64,000 nt of DNA from Blastococcus sp. TF02-8 (GCF_003319175.1 NZ_QOHK01000001.1:186001-250000); one strand, 5' to 3'. Counted from the stretch's first letter, positions 50,938 through 59,774 are shown. Notes: generated by a model not told the origin, from the sequence alone. Numbers and translations: made by a program.

Positions 50938-52410
50938 TCAGACCGATCCGGACGTCACACCCATCCACACCCCCGCCCACGCGCCCAGTACGAGCGATGC
51001 AACCGCAGCGGCGTGGAGGACCACGGCTGGCACGCGGCGGACCTCCTGCGCCGTACCGGCCGCGGTGCGGGGACCAGTCCCGACGGGGCCCTCCGCGGAC
51101 GCCGGCGCAGCAGGAACGCCAACGAACGCCGGGGCGATCCAGCGTAGGTAGTAGAAGAGGCTGGCGACTGTGTTCACCGCGGCCACGACGACCAGCCACA
51201 CCATGGCGCCGTCCCAGGTCGCGGCGAAGACGGCGAGCTTGCCGACGAAGACCGCCGTCGGCGGCGTCCCGACCAGACCGAGCAGGCAGACCACGAGGCT
51301 GACCACCAGCCACTTGTGCCGCGCTGCGGCCGTGGCCCAGTCGGTGATCGTGCGAGCAGCCGGTGCGGCGACGACGGCGGCGAAGGCCCCGATGTTGGTC
51401 ACCGCGTAGCCGGCCAGGTAGATGGTGAGGGCAGGGACGGCGAGATCGGTGCGGGCCGCGACGGCGACGACCATGAACAGGTAGCCCACCTGGCTCACGG
51501 TCGAGTAGGCCAGCAGGCGCAGCACGTCGGTCTGGGCGAACGCGGCCAGGTTGCCCAGGGTCATGCTGGCCGCGGCGACGACGGCGACGAGCAGCGGGAC
51601 GTCGACGGGCAGCGCCGCGAACGGTTCGGCGAGCAGGCGGAACGCGGCAGCGACGGCGCCGATCTTGGGGATCGTGGTGAGGTATGCGGCCACCGGCGGC
51701 GTCGTCCCGGCCGTCACGTCGGGAACCCAGAAGTGCACGGGAACGGAACCGGCCTTGAAGGCGACACCGGCCAGCACGCCCACGGCCCCGACGGCCAGCA
51801 GCGCCGGTGACGACCCGGGGAGCAGCGCGGCGAGCTCGGAGTAGCCGGTCGTGCCCGAGGCGAGCACCAGGGCGGCGACCCCCACCAGCAGCAGGACGCC
51901 GACGAAGGCGCCCATGAGGTAATACTTCATCGTCGCCTCGGTGCCGGTGGATTCCTTAGCGAAGCCGGCCAGGGCGTAGAGCGGGACGCTGGCCAGCAGG
52001 TACGCCGCGACGAGGAGCAACAGATCGCCACTGGCCGCCAGCGCGACCGCGCCGAGGCCGCCGAGCAGCATGAGGACGTAGGCCTCGGTCTCCCGGGGGT
52101 GGCCGGCCAGCGACGGCGCGGCCAGCCAGAGAAGGACGGCGACGCCGAGGGCCACAACGATCCGCACCACCCCGGTGGCGGTGTCGACGACCCACGTGCC
52201 CTCGAAGATCCGCTGCGCCGGATCCGGCAGTGCCACCGCGGCCGCGCCCGCGCTGCCCAGACAGGCCACGGTGGCGAGGAGCCGGACGCGCCACTGCCGG
52301 TGCTGCGGGCTCCACAGGCCGAGCAGCAGCCCGCCGACGGCGCCGAGCAGCAGCAGTGCCTCCGGGAGGAGCGCCGGCCACGCCTCCCCACCGCCGGACA
52401 TGCCGGTCAC
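50938..52410 (-). CDS. nuoN: Complex I-like subunit NuoN
   Basis: A 490-residue Proton_antipo_M-type antiporter-like subunit. FKAGSVPVHFWVPDVTAGT, YLTTIPKIGAVAAAFR and LRLLAYSTVSQVGYLFMVVA are canonical, and the TM7/TM8 Lys residues are present. Fourteen or so helices. The GTG overlaps the NuoM stop (GTGA). It closes the operon. Confidence 0.9.
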   Translation of the reverse strand: MTGMSGGGEAWPALLPEALLLLGAVGGLLLGLWSPQHRQWRVRLLATVACLGSAGAAAVALPDPAQRIFEGTWVVDTATGVVRIVVALGVAVLLWLAAPSLAGHPRETEAYVLMLLGGLGAVALAASGDLLLLVAAYLLASVPLYALAGFAKESTGTEATMKYYLMGAFVGVLLLVGVAALVLASGTTGYSELAALLPGSSPALLAVGAVGVLAGVAFKAGSVPVHFWVPDVTAGTTPPVAAYLTTIPKIGAVAAAFRLLAEPFAALPVDVPLLVAVVAAASMTLGNLAAFAQTDVLRLLAYSTVSQVGYLFMVVAVAARTDLAVPALTIYLAGYAVTNIGAFAAVVAAPAARTITDWATAAARHKWLVVSLVVCLLGLVGTPPTAVFVGKLAVFAATWDGAMVWLVVVAAVNTVASLFYYLRWIAPAFVGVPAAPASAEGPVGTGPRTAAGTAQEVRRVPAVVLHAAAVASLVLGAWAGVWMGVTSGSV

Positions 52411-53990
52411 CGGCCGACCAGCTCCACCACGGCCGCGGCAGCGGGTTCGATGACCTCGAGCAGGACGCCGGGCAAGATGCCGAGGAGCAGCGCCAGGACG
52501 AGCAACGGCACGATCGACGCCGTCTCGTGCCCCCGGAGATCCCGGACCCCGGTCATCGGCTCCGCGCGGACGGCGGTGACCGTCCCCCCGGCCGGGGCCA
52601 CCGGCTCGCCACCGTCGGCCGGCCCGTGGGACGGGACGGTCGTGTCTCCGGTCAGCAACCGTTGCAGGGCGAGCAGGAACAGCCCGGCGGTCACCAGGAT
52701 CCCGACCACGGCGATCAGGGTGGCGACCGGCGTGGCCTGCAGGGCGCCGGTGAAGACCTGGAACTCGGCGACGAACCCGGAGAAGCCGGGCAGCCCCAGG
52801 GAGCCGAACGCGGCGACGGCGAGGCAGGCGGCGAAGACCGGCGCGGGCCGGGCGAGGCCGCCCCAGCGGTCGAAGGCGTAGGTGTGCCCGCGCGACCACA
52901 GCCAGCCGCTGAGCAGGAACAGCGCGCCGGTGAGCAGGCCGTGGCTGACCATCTGGTACATCGCCCCGACTGTGGCCACGGTGCGGGCGCCCTCGTCGGC
53001 GGAGGCCACCAGGCCTGCCGCGCCCAGGCCGAGGAGCACGTAGCCCATGTGGTTGACCGAGGTGTAGGCGATCATCCGCTTGACGTCGGTCTGCGCCAAC
53101 GCGACGAACGCGCCCCAGAGCACGCTGATCACGCCGACGACGACGGCGACCATCGCCCAGCGCTGCCACGCCTCCGGAAGGATCGGCATCGCGATCCGCA
53201 CGAACCCGTAGGTGCCCAGCTTCAGCAGGATCCCGGCGAGGACGGCGGACCCGGCGGCCGGGGCGTCGGTGTGCGCGTCGGGCAGCCAGGTGTGGAAAGG
53301 GAACAGCGGGGTCTTGACCGCCAAGCCGAGGCCGATCGCGAGCAGCACCAGACCGCGGGCGACCGGCGAGTCCGCGAGCGGTGGGTTCGCGGCCAGCGCC
53401 ACCATGTCGAAGGTTCGCTCGTCGCTGCCGAGGAACAGACCGATGAATCCCACCAGCAGGGCCAGCGACCCGATGAACGTGTAGAGGAAGAACTTCAGCG
53501 CGCTGGCGCGGGCGTTGCCGTGCCCCCACCCGGAGATGACGAAGTACATCCCGACGATGGTCAGGTCGAAGAAGACGAAGAACAGGATCAGGTCCAGCGA
53601 GGCGAACGTGCCCAGGCACGCCGTCTGGAGGAAGAGGAACAGGGCCGCGTAGGTCCGCGGCCGGTCCGGCTCGCGCAGCGAGTAGATCGCGCAGGCCAGG
53701 AAGAGGACGCCGGTCAGCGCCAGCAGCGGCAGCGACAGCCCGTCCACGCCGACGTGGTAGCCGGCGTCAACCGTGGGGATCCACTGCAGGTCGACCTCGT
53801 AGGCCAGGCCGTCGACGACTCCGGAGGCGCCCTCGCCGGGGTCGAACCGCCACCACATCCAGCCGATCAGCGCCAGGTCCGCGGCCGAGGCGGCGACCCA
53901 GACCCCGATCGCCGCGCGCCCACCCAGCCGGGGGGCGGCCAGCAGCACGGCGGCCGCCAGGAGCGGCAGGAAGATCACGACGGTCAGCAC
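52407..53990 (-). CDS. nuoM: Complex I-like subunit NuoM
   Basis: A 527-residue antiporter-like subunit. LFFVFFDLTIVGMYFVI has Asp where the TM5 Glu is usual (EAMLIPM-type motif), which may change its proton chemistry. VKTPLFPFHTWLPDAHTDAP and GILLKLGTYGFVR are conserved and carry the Lys/His network. Stop overlaps nuoN. Confidence 0.9.
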   Translation of the reverse strand: MLTVVIFLPLLAAAVLLAAPRLGGRAAIGVWVAASAADLALIGWMWWRFDPGEGASGVVDGLAYEVDLQWIPTVDAGYHVGVDGLSLPLLALTGVLFLACAIYSLREPDRPRTYAALFLFLQTACLGTFASLDLILFFVFFDLTIVGMYFVISGWGHGNARASALKFFLYTFIGSLALLVGFIGLFLGSDERTFDMVALAANPPLADSPVARGLVLLAIGLGLAVKTPLFPFHTWLPDAHTDAPAAGSAVLAGILLKLGTYGFVRIAMPILPEAWQRWAMVAVVVGVISVLWGAFVALAQTDVKRMIAYTSVNHMGYVLLGLGAAGLVASADEGARTVATVGAMYQMVSHGLLTGALFLLSGWLWSRGHTYAFDRWGGLARPAPVFAACLAVAAFGSLGLPGFSGFVAEFQVFTGALQATPVATLIAVVGILVTAGLFLLALQRLLTGDTTVPSHGPADGGEPVAPAGGTVTAVRAEPMTGVRDLRGHETASIVPLLVLALLLGILPGVLLEVIEPAAAAVVELVGR

Positions 53991-53993
53991 CGG

Positions 53994-55931
53994 TCACCTC
54001 ACCAGGAGCAGGAGGACGAGCAGGACCCCGAGGCCGGCGACGGCCTGGGCGTAGTACTGGTGCAGCAGCCCGGTCTGCGGCCGCCGGGCGGCCGAACCGG
54101 CGCGGCGGACGGCCCCGGCCAGGCCACGAACGGCGCCGTCGACCAGGCTGTCGTCGGTCCGGGCCGCGCCCGCCGCGGTCCGGCGGGTGCCGGTGGCCAC
54201 GGCGGTGATCGCGCGGTCGATGGCGCCGTCGTCGGCCCGGGCGGCCAGCCCGGCGACCCGGGGTCCGGCTCGGCCGACGCTCCGGACGGCCCGGTCGATC
54301 CCGCGGTCGTCGACGGCGGCCAGCACGCGGGCCACCGCCAGCGCCGGGCGGGGCGAGAGCAGGTGGCCCAGCCCCGCCCAGGACGCCAGCGGACTCCGCT
54401 CGAGCGCAGCGGCGAGCTCCGGCCGGGCCCGGCTCCCGGCGACGGTCAGCGCCAGTGCGACCAGGGCCAGCGCACCGGAGAGCAGCAGATCGCCGAGCCC
54501 CGGGGACGGCTCGCCCTCCGCGCCCAGCACCGACTTCAGCGCCTCGGCCACCGCGGGCAGGGCGAGGATCCCCAGCCCCGCGGCGAACGCCGCGAGGCTC
54601 CCGGCCACCGCCAGGGACGGCAGCGGGACGCGGCGCGTGCCCGGCTCCTCGACGTCGAACGACTCCTCGCCCGTGGGTCGGGCCAGGACGACGGCGAGGA
54701 TGCGCCCGGCGTAGACGGCGCTGACGACCGCGGCGGCCAGCCCCACGACGGTCAGCGCAGTCCCCTCGACCCCGGCCAGGACCTCGTCCTTGGTCGCCCA
54801 CAGCGACAGCGGTGGCACGCCGGCCAGGGCCAGCGCCGCCACGGTGGCCGCCGCTCCGACCCCCGGATACCGCCGGGCGGCGCCGCGGAGCCCGGCCAGC
54901 TGCTTGGTGCCCAGCGCGGTCAGCCAGGCGCCCGCGGCAACGAACAGCCCGGCCTTCACCGCGGCGTGGGCCACCAGCTGGGCGGTGCCGCCGGCGGTCG
55001 CACCCACCCCGGCAGCGAGCACCACGAAACCGATCTGCGCGGCGGTGCTGGCGGCCAGCAGCTGCTTGAGGTCGGACTGCGCGACGGCGACCGCCCCGAG
55101 GACCAGCGCGGTCAGCGCCCCGACCCACGCCGCCGCCGTCGCCGCCCAGCCGGTTGCCGCCAGCAGCGGCTGCATGCGGATCAGCAGGTAACCGCCGGCC
55201 GCGACCATGGTCGCCGAGTGCAGCAGGGCGCTCACCGGACTCGGGCCCTGCATGGCCGCCGACAGCCAGGCCGAGAAGGGCAGCTGCGCCGACTTGCCCA
55301 GCGCGGCGATCAGCACCCCGGCCGCGGCGAGGTCCGCCCAGCCCCCCTCGGCGGCGTCCAGGTCGGCGAGCACCAGGCTGCCGGTCGCCGCCAAGGCGGC
55401 GCCGGCCGCCACGTACAGCCCGAGGTCGCCGGCCCGGGTGGTGACGAATGCCCGCGTCCCGGCGGCGAGCTTGCCCGGTTCCTCCCAGCGGAAGCCGATC
55501 AGCGCGTAAGAGGTCGCCCCCATCACCTCCCACGCCAGCAGCAGCGCCGGCAGGGTCGCGGCCGTGACGGTGGCCAGCATGGCCGCGACGAACAGCAGCA
55601 CGAACCCGAAGAAACGGGCCCGGGCGGCGTCAGCGCGCAGGTCCGCCACGGCGAACACCGTCACCAGCAGCGCAATCCCGGCGACGAGGACCACGAGGAC
55701 GGCGGACAACCCGTCGACGGCCAGCCGCAGGTCGCCGCCGTCGACGATGCCGAGGAAGGGTAGGGACAGTCGCGGTCGGCCGGCGGCCACGACCGCGGCG
55801 AGCACCAGCGCCGCCGCAGTGAGCCCGAGAGCGAGCGACCCTGCGACGCGGTCGGCCCGCCGTCCGGTGACCAGCAGGCCCGCCCCGCCGGCGGCGGGCA
55901 GCGCGACCAGGGCGGCCAGGGCGGTGCTCAT
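53994..55931 (-). CDS. nuoL: Complex I-like subunit NuoL
   Basis: A 645-residue antiporter-like subunit. LLAWEVMGATSYALIGFRW keeps the TM5 Glu. GKSAQLPFSAWLSAAMQGP and VSALLHSATMVAAGGYLLI carry the expected Lys/His. The C-terminal lateral-helix region is shorter and Ala/Asp-rich. Start overlaps the nuoK stop (ATGA). Confidence 0.9.
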   Translation of the reverse strand: MSTALAALVALPAAGGAGLLVTGRRADRVAGSLALGLTAAALVLAAVVAAGRPRLSLPFLGIVDGGDLRLAVDGLSAVLVVLVAGIALLVTVFAVADLRADAARARFFGFVLLFVAAMLATVTAATLPALLLAWEVMGATSYALIGFRWEEPGKLAAGTRAFVTTRAGDLGLYVAAGAALAATGSLVLADLDAAEGGWADLAAAGVLIAALGKSAQLPFSAWLSAAMQGPSPVSALLHSATMVAAGGYLLIRMQPLLAATGWAATAAAWVGALTALVLGAVAVAQSDLKQLLAASTAAQIGFVVLAAGVGATAGGTAQLVAHAAVKAGLFVAAGAWLTALGTKQLAGLRGAARRYPGVGAAATVAALALAGVPPLSLWATKDEVLAGVEGTALTVVGLAAAVVSAVYAGRILAVVLARPTGEESFDVEEPGTRRVPLPSLAVAGSLAAFAAGLGILALPAVAEALKSVLGAEGEPSPGLGDLLLSGALALVALALTVAGSRARPELAAALERSPLASWAGLGHLLSPRPALAVARVLAAVDDRGIDRAVRSVGRAGPRVAGLAARADDGAIDRAITAVATGTRRTAAGAARTDDSLVDGAVRGLAGAVRRAGSAARRPQTGLLHQYYAQAVAGLGVLLVLLLLVR

Positions 55932-56245
55932 CCGCGCAGGTCCGCGGCCATGTCCACCATGTCCACCTGGCGGGCACGGTAGATGGCGACGGTGACGGCG
56001 AAGCCCATCGCCATCTCCACCGCCATGACGACCAGGGCGACGACGACCAGCACCTGGGCGTCGGGCAGTTCCGGGGCGAGGAAGAACCAGGCCGCTCCGC
56101 CGGCCAGCAGCACGCCGTTGAGCACGAGCTCCAGGCCCATCATCACCATGACGATCGACTGCTGGGACAGCGCGCCGAACAGCCCGACGCCGACCAGCCC
56201 GGCGGCCACGGTCAGCAGGATCTGGAGCACGAGTTCGGCGGTCAC
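55928..56245 (-). CDS. nuoK: Complex I-like subunit NuoK
   Basis: A 105-residue three-helix protein. The two conserved buried acidic residues are present: VMMGLELVLNGVLLAGG and VMAVEMAMGFAVTVAIY. Starts GTG and overlaps the NuoJ stop. Part of the E-channel if the complex translocates protons. Confidence 0.9.
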   Translation of the reverse strand: MTAELVLQILLTVAAGLVGVGLFGALSQQSIVMVMMGLELVLNGVLLAGGAAWFFLAPELPDAQVLVVVALVVMAVEMAMGFAVTVAIYRARQVDMVDMAADLRG

Positions 56246-56823
56246 CGGGGCAGCCCCCCGGGCACCGGGTCGTCGGGCCTCCGGGCGGTCAGGTCGGCAC
56301 CGAACCGGTCGTAGCGCCCGCGGGCGGTCGCCAGCACCGTGCCGGCCAGGATCGTGGCGAACAGCGCGATGCCGATGGTCAGCATGACCAGCATGTGGCT
56401 GCCCATGATCGCCTCGCCGAGCTGCCGAGTGCTGTCCGGGGGCTGCTCGCCGGAGCGGGTGGGCCAGTCGATCGTCCAGATGCCGACGGCCAGGACGGCG
56501 AACGCGCCGGCGCCGACGACGGCCGAACCCTTGGCGTTGTGCACCATGGTCATCGGCATGAGCCCGGCCGGGTTCATCATGAACATGATCATGAAGACGG
56601 CCATGATCGCCATCTCGATCGTCATCATCAGCGCCGTCACCACGGCCAGGTAGACCAGGTCGAGGGCGAGCAGGATCCCCGCGACGGCCAGGAACGAGCC
56701 GAGCAGCGCGAACGTCGCCCGGGCCATCGAGTCCACGACGAACACCGCGATCCCCGACGCCACCGACAGCACGCCCAGCACCGCGACCGCGGCGATGGCC
56801 CAGCCGGATAGGTCGCTCAGCAC
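56242..56823 (-). CDS. nuoJ: Complex I-like subunit NuoJ
   Basis: A 193-residue five-helix protein. VDSMARATFALLGSFLAVAG fits NuoJ. The central helix is unusually Met-rich: ALMMTIEMAIMAVFMIMFMM replaces the typical V(Y/Q)xGAxxVLFLFxxML helix and has one buried Glu. It is more diverged than NuoK/L/M/N. Confidence 0.82.
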   Translation of the reverse strand: MLSDLSGWAIAAVAVLGVLSVASGIAVFVVDSMARATFALLGSFLAVAGILLALDLVYLAVVTALMMTIEMAIMAVFMIMFMMNPAGLMPMTMVHNAKGSAVVGAGAFAVLAVGIWTIDWPTRSGEQPPDSTRQLGEAIMGSHMLVMLTIGIALFATILAGTVLATARGRYDRFGADLTARRPDDPVPGGLPR

Positions 56824-56848
56824 CGGGCCCCCCTCACGCGTGTCCTCC

Positions 56849-57793
56849 TCATGCGTAGAACCCGGTCAGCACGAGCACCGCGACGACCAGCGCCTGCAGC
56901 AGGGTCAGCGGCACCAGCACCATCCAGCCGATCTCGACGGTCCGGTCGGGGCGCAGCACCGGCAGCCGCCGGCCGATCCACACGAGAGCCGCGACGACGG
57001 CGAGGGTCTTGAGCAGGTGCCACACCGGCCCGGGGAGCCACGGGCCGGAGTCGCCGCCGAGGAACAGGGCGGCGGCCATGGCGGCGGTGGCCCCCAGGAA
57101 GATCGCCCGGCCGGCCTCGACCAGCAGCCGGTCCACGCCCGAGAGCTCGGCGGTCACCCCGCCGGCGATGTCGGCCGCGGTGGGCGCGGCGAACGGACCC
57201 CAGAAGGCGAAGGCGGCGGCACTGGCCACGAAGACGACGAACGCCACCGGCATGGTCACGGCGAACCACAGGCCCTCCTGGGCGGCCAGGACATCCGTCG
57301 TCCGCAGCGATCCGGCACCCACACCAACCGTGACCAGCGCGAACATCAACGGCAGCTCGTAGGCCAGCCCCTGAGCGAGGAACCGGTAGCCGCCGGTCAG
57401 CGCGTGGAACGAGTTGGGACCCCACCCGACCAGCCACAGCGCCGCCCACAGCAGTGCCTCCATCGCGTTGAACCACACCAGGTCCGCGCTGGTCAACAAC
57501 AGGGTGCGCCCGTCCACCGGGACGACGGCCAGCGACAGCAGGGCCAGCGTCGGCAGTGCCACGCATCCCAGCCGCCACAGCAGGCGGTCCGGCGCCAAGG
57601 TGGTGCGCCGCTGCTCCAGCAGGAGGCGGGCGCTCGCCCGCAGCGGCTCGACCGCCGCCCCGGCCGCCCGGCCGGTAAGCACGGCACGGTCGGTGGCGGC
57701 CACCACCAGCCCCAGGGCGACGCCGATCAGGGCGACGGCCAGGGCGGCCGGCACCACCCCCCACATCTCCGGCAGCGTGTCGGCGTCAGGCAC
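56849..57793 (-). CDS. nuoH: NuoH-like protein lacking the quinone-site signature
   Basis: A 314-residue, eight-helix NuoH homologue. The TM1-2 loop lacks the canonical RxGPNRVGPxG motif: after RAVLTGRAAG it reads AAVEPLRASARLLLEQRRT. The PFDLPEAExELVAGF motif is also changed: AAPTAADIAGGVTAELSGVD. The later helix RAIFLGATAAMAAALFLGG is as expected. The quinone chamber may therefore be non-functional or bind something else. The GTG at 57793 overlaps the upstream gene by eight bases, with GGAG before it. Confidence 0.8.
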   Translation of the reverse strand: MPDADTLPEMWGVVPAALAVALIGVALGLVVAATDRAVLTGRAAGAAVEPLRASARLLLEQRRTTLAPDRLLWRLGCVALPTLALLSLAVVPVDGRTLLLTSADLVWFNAMEALLWAALWLVGWGPNSFHALTGGYRFLAQGLAYELPLMFALVTVGVGAGSLRTTDVLAAQEGLWFAVTMPVAFVVFVASAAAFAFWGPFAAPTAADIAGGVTAELSGVDRLLVEAGRAIFLGATAAMAAALFLGGDSGPWLPGPVWHLLKTLAVVAALVWIGRRLPVLRPDRTVEIGWMVLVPLTLLQALVVAVLVLTGFYA

Positions 57794-58901
57794 GGGCGGA
57801 CTCCGTCGAACGCTGCGCGGGAACTGGCTCGAGGCCAAGAGCCGATACGATCAGCCTCGCGGTGCCGATCTCGGCGCCGTCGACCATGTCGGCGACGTCC
57901 TCCAGCGCCGGCACCTGCAGGTCGTCGCCGGTCACGACCCCCGCGACGTCGCACCAGTACCGAAGCCGGTCGACGACCGGCGTTCCGGCGACTGCCCACG
58001 CCAGCGCCCGGGAGCGGCCGACCCTCCTGGTCACCCGCTCGGCGAGCTCCTCGGAGGCCTTTCGATCAGCACGGTTCTCCGACCGGAGCCCGTCTCGGGC
58101 GCGCCGGGCGTCGCGGGCGGCCGTGGACCAGCCGGCCACGACCAGCACCCGGGCCAGGTGATCCAGCGCGACCTGCCGTTGGTCGAGATCGGGCCGGCAC
58201 GCCGGCAGGGACTCGGCATCCAGCCATGACAGCGCCGGCCTGCTGAGCACATCCCCTTGCAGCTCGGCCCGGAGCACGAGGCCGGTCGGCCAGCCCGGCA
58301 GCACAGGGCCCAGCGACACCTTCAGGACGTCGAGTTCGAGCCCGTCCCGGTCCGGCCCGGTCGACGCCATGGGAAGGCCGGAGACCTCCCCACCGTGGTG
58401 CATGTGGTGGCCCTCGGAGCCACCGCCGTGGTCCATGCCCTCGTGACCACCCCCGTGGTCCATGCCCTCGTGACCACCCCCGTGGTCCATGCCCTCGTGA
58501 CCACTCCCGTGGTCCATGCCCTCGTGCGACTGCTCGTCCTCCTTGCCGAGCAGCGAGCTCGGGTCCGGGCGGTCATCGGCGGCCCCGGGGCGGGTGCGCT
58601 CCCGCAGTGCGGTGCGCCCGTCGTCGAGTGCTGCCGCGACGTCGTCGGCGCACAGGCCGACGCGCCCTCGCGGTGCGGGGATCTGGCTCCAGATCACGTC
58701 GACCGCGGCAGCCAGCTCGGGCCCCGGCGCGCCCAGGACGAGGAGCAGGTCGGTGTCGGCAGGACCCACGGCGAGAGGCCAGCCGCGACGGTCCAGCTCT
58801 GCCTCCACTCGCCACCGGAGTCCGTCGCTCCCCGGGGCGTCCGCCACGAGGACGCGCGGCCGAGCCAGGGCCCACGCGCCGAGCCGGGAGATCAGGTCCA
58901 T
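57786..58901 (-). CDS. Chimeric complex I-linked protein with NuoB-like N-terminus and His/Met-rich repeats
   Basis: A 371-residue protein between NuoA and NuoH, where nuoBCD normally are. Residues about 15-95 resemble NuoB (DTDLLLVLGAPGPELAAAVD, then IWSQIPAPRGRVGLC) but lack the four Cys cluster ligands. Residues about 122-170 hold four HEGMDHGGG-type repeats and HHMHHGG, suited to binding copper or other metals. The C-terminal 200 residues (LARVLVVAGWSTAARDARRA, GRSRALAWAVAGTPVVDRL) resemble no catalytic subunit I can name with confidence; a degenerate NuoD-like origin is possible. I know of no family with this layout. Overlaps nuoA by ten bases and nuoH by eight. Confidence 0.75.
   Translation of the reverse strand: MDLISRLGAWALARPRVLVADAPGSDGLRWRVEAELDRRGWPLAVGPADTDLLLVLGAPGPELAAAVDVIWSQIPAPRGRVGLCADDVAAALDDGRTALRERTRPGAADDRPDPSSLLGKEDEQSHEGMDHGSGHEGMDHGGGHEGMDHGGGHEGMDHGGGSEGHHMHHGGEVSGLPMASTGPDRDGLELDVLKVSLGPVLPGWPTGLVLRAELQGDVLSRPALSWLDAESLPACRPDLDQRQVALDHLARVLVVAGWSTAARDARRARDGLRSENRADRKASEELAERVTRRVGRSRALAWAVAGTPVVDRLRYWCDVAGVVTGDDLQVPALEDVADMVDGAEIGTARLIVSALGLEPVPAQRSTESARA
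58428..58535 (-). repeat. 27-bp tandem repeat encoding HEGMDHGGG units
   Basis: GTGGTCCATGCCCTCGTG recurs at 58428, 58455, 58482 and 58509, always 27 bases apart. The repeats are in frame and encode the His/Met/Asp-rich units of the chimeric protein. Such direct repeats are prone to slippage, so copy number may vary between strains. Confidence 0.92.
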
Positions 58902-59233
58902 CGCAGGGCACCTTCACGCCAGACGTACGTCACCCCGACGAGCAGGACCGTCAGGAAGCCGAACATCTCGAGAACGGCCGTGGCGCCCATGTCCGCGACG
59001 ACGACCGCCCACGGGTACATGAAGATCATTTCCATGTCGAAGGCCAGGAAGAGGACCGTGATCGCGTACCAGCGCGCGTGGTAGCGGGAGACCGCGTGCT
59101 GCTGTGGGAGTAACCCCGACTCGTACGGCAGGACGGATGCGGCCCCGCGGGTGCTGCGGACCACGGACGACAGGGCGTAGAGCCCGATGACGCCCGCCGC
59201 CACGAGGGCCAGCAGCGACAACACGGCAACCAT
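58892..59233 (-). CDS. nuoA: Complex I-like subunit NuoA
   Basis: A 113-residue three-helix protein. YESGLLPQQHAVSRYHARWY and TVLFLAFDMEMIFMYPWAV match NuoA, with YESG in place of the usual YECG loop motif; the last helix is MFGFLTVLLVGVTYVWREGA. The ATG has GGAGGGGC upstream. First gene of the operon, with the inverted repeat at 59298-59321 in front. Confidence 0.92.
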   Translation of the reverse strand: MVAVLSLLALVAAGVIGLYALSSVVRSTRGAASVLPYESGLLPQQHAVSRYHARWYAITVLFLAFDMEMIFMYPWAVVVADMGATAVLEMFGFLTVLLVGVTYVWREGALRWT

Positions 59234-59297
59234 GTCGCCCCTCCTCGACTGCGAGGTCTGGATTGGAACGGCCGAGGCTGGGCCGGGCGGATCCGTC

Positions 59298-59321
59298 ACA
59301 TCCGGACGATCGTGCGGATGT
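59298..59321. promoter_or_regulatory. Candidate ArsR operator before nuoA
   Basis: A perfect 7-10-7 inverted repeat, ACATCCG and CGGATGT, 65 bases upstream of the nuoA start and between it and the ArsR gene. It could be an operator for that regulator, which precedes the operon on the same strand. Binding is inferred. Confidence 0.5.
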
Positions 59322-59393
59322 TGCCGACTGTAAGGGCGAACGGGAGGGCTCGCAGAACGAGCTGACGATCGACCGCTCACGAGCCCCGCAGCG

Positions 59394-59774
59394 TCACCCG
59401 TCCTCCGGACCTGGCGCTTCGGAGAGCACCACGAGCTGGCGGAGGCAGTGCTCCCGCAGCGGCTCGGGGAAGCCGTCGGCCAGGCGGTAGTAGACCACCC
59501 GCCCCTGCTTGCGATTGACGACCAGGCCGGCCGTCCGCAGCAACCGCAGGGCATATCCGACGGCGTCCTCGTTGCTCTCCAGCGCCAGGGCGAGATCGCC
59601 GACGCAGAGCTCCTCGACCAGGTCGAGTGCGAAGAGCACGCGGGCACGGGTGGGGTCGGCCATGAGGCTCAGCACGCTGGTCAGCTGAGCGGCCTCGTCG
59701 CGGCTCGGCAGCCGGGCGCGAGCACGAGCGACGCGGTCGGGATCGACCGGGTGCAAGTGGTTGGCGTCGAGCAT
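59394..59774 (-). CDS. ArsR/SmtB-family regulator upstream of the complex I-like operon
   Basis: A 126-residue regulator: LMADPTRARVLFALDLVEEL, then CVGDLALALESNEDAVGYAL and RLLRTAGLVVNRKQGRVVYY. It resembles the CadC/CmtR-type metal sensors, whose usual ELCVCDLA becomes ELCVGDLA here, so one of the two recognition-helix Cys ligands is missing; another Cys (REHCLRQL) is near the end. It lies directly before nuoA on the same strand. Confidence 0.85.
   Translation of the reverse strand: MLDANHLHPVDPDRVARARARLPSRDEAAQLTSVLSLMADPTRARVLFALDLVEELCVGDLALALESNEDAVGYALRLLRTAGLVVNRKQGRVVYYRLADGFPEPLREHCLRQLVVLSEAPGPEDG

Noticed and set aside
52230-55763. 1177-residue open frame on the plus strand
   Set aside because: It is antisense to nuoL/M/N, rich in Gly/Gln/Arg/Asp with no motif, typical of a high-GC shadow.
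58428-58535. CRISPR-like array
   Set aside because: The four repeats are adjacent with no spacers and are in frame inside a coding gene.
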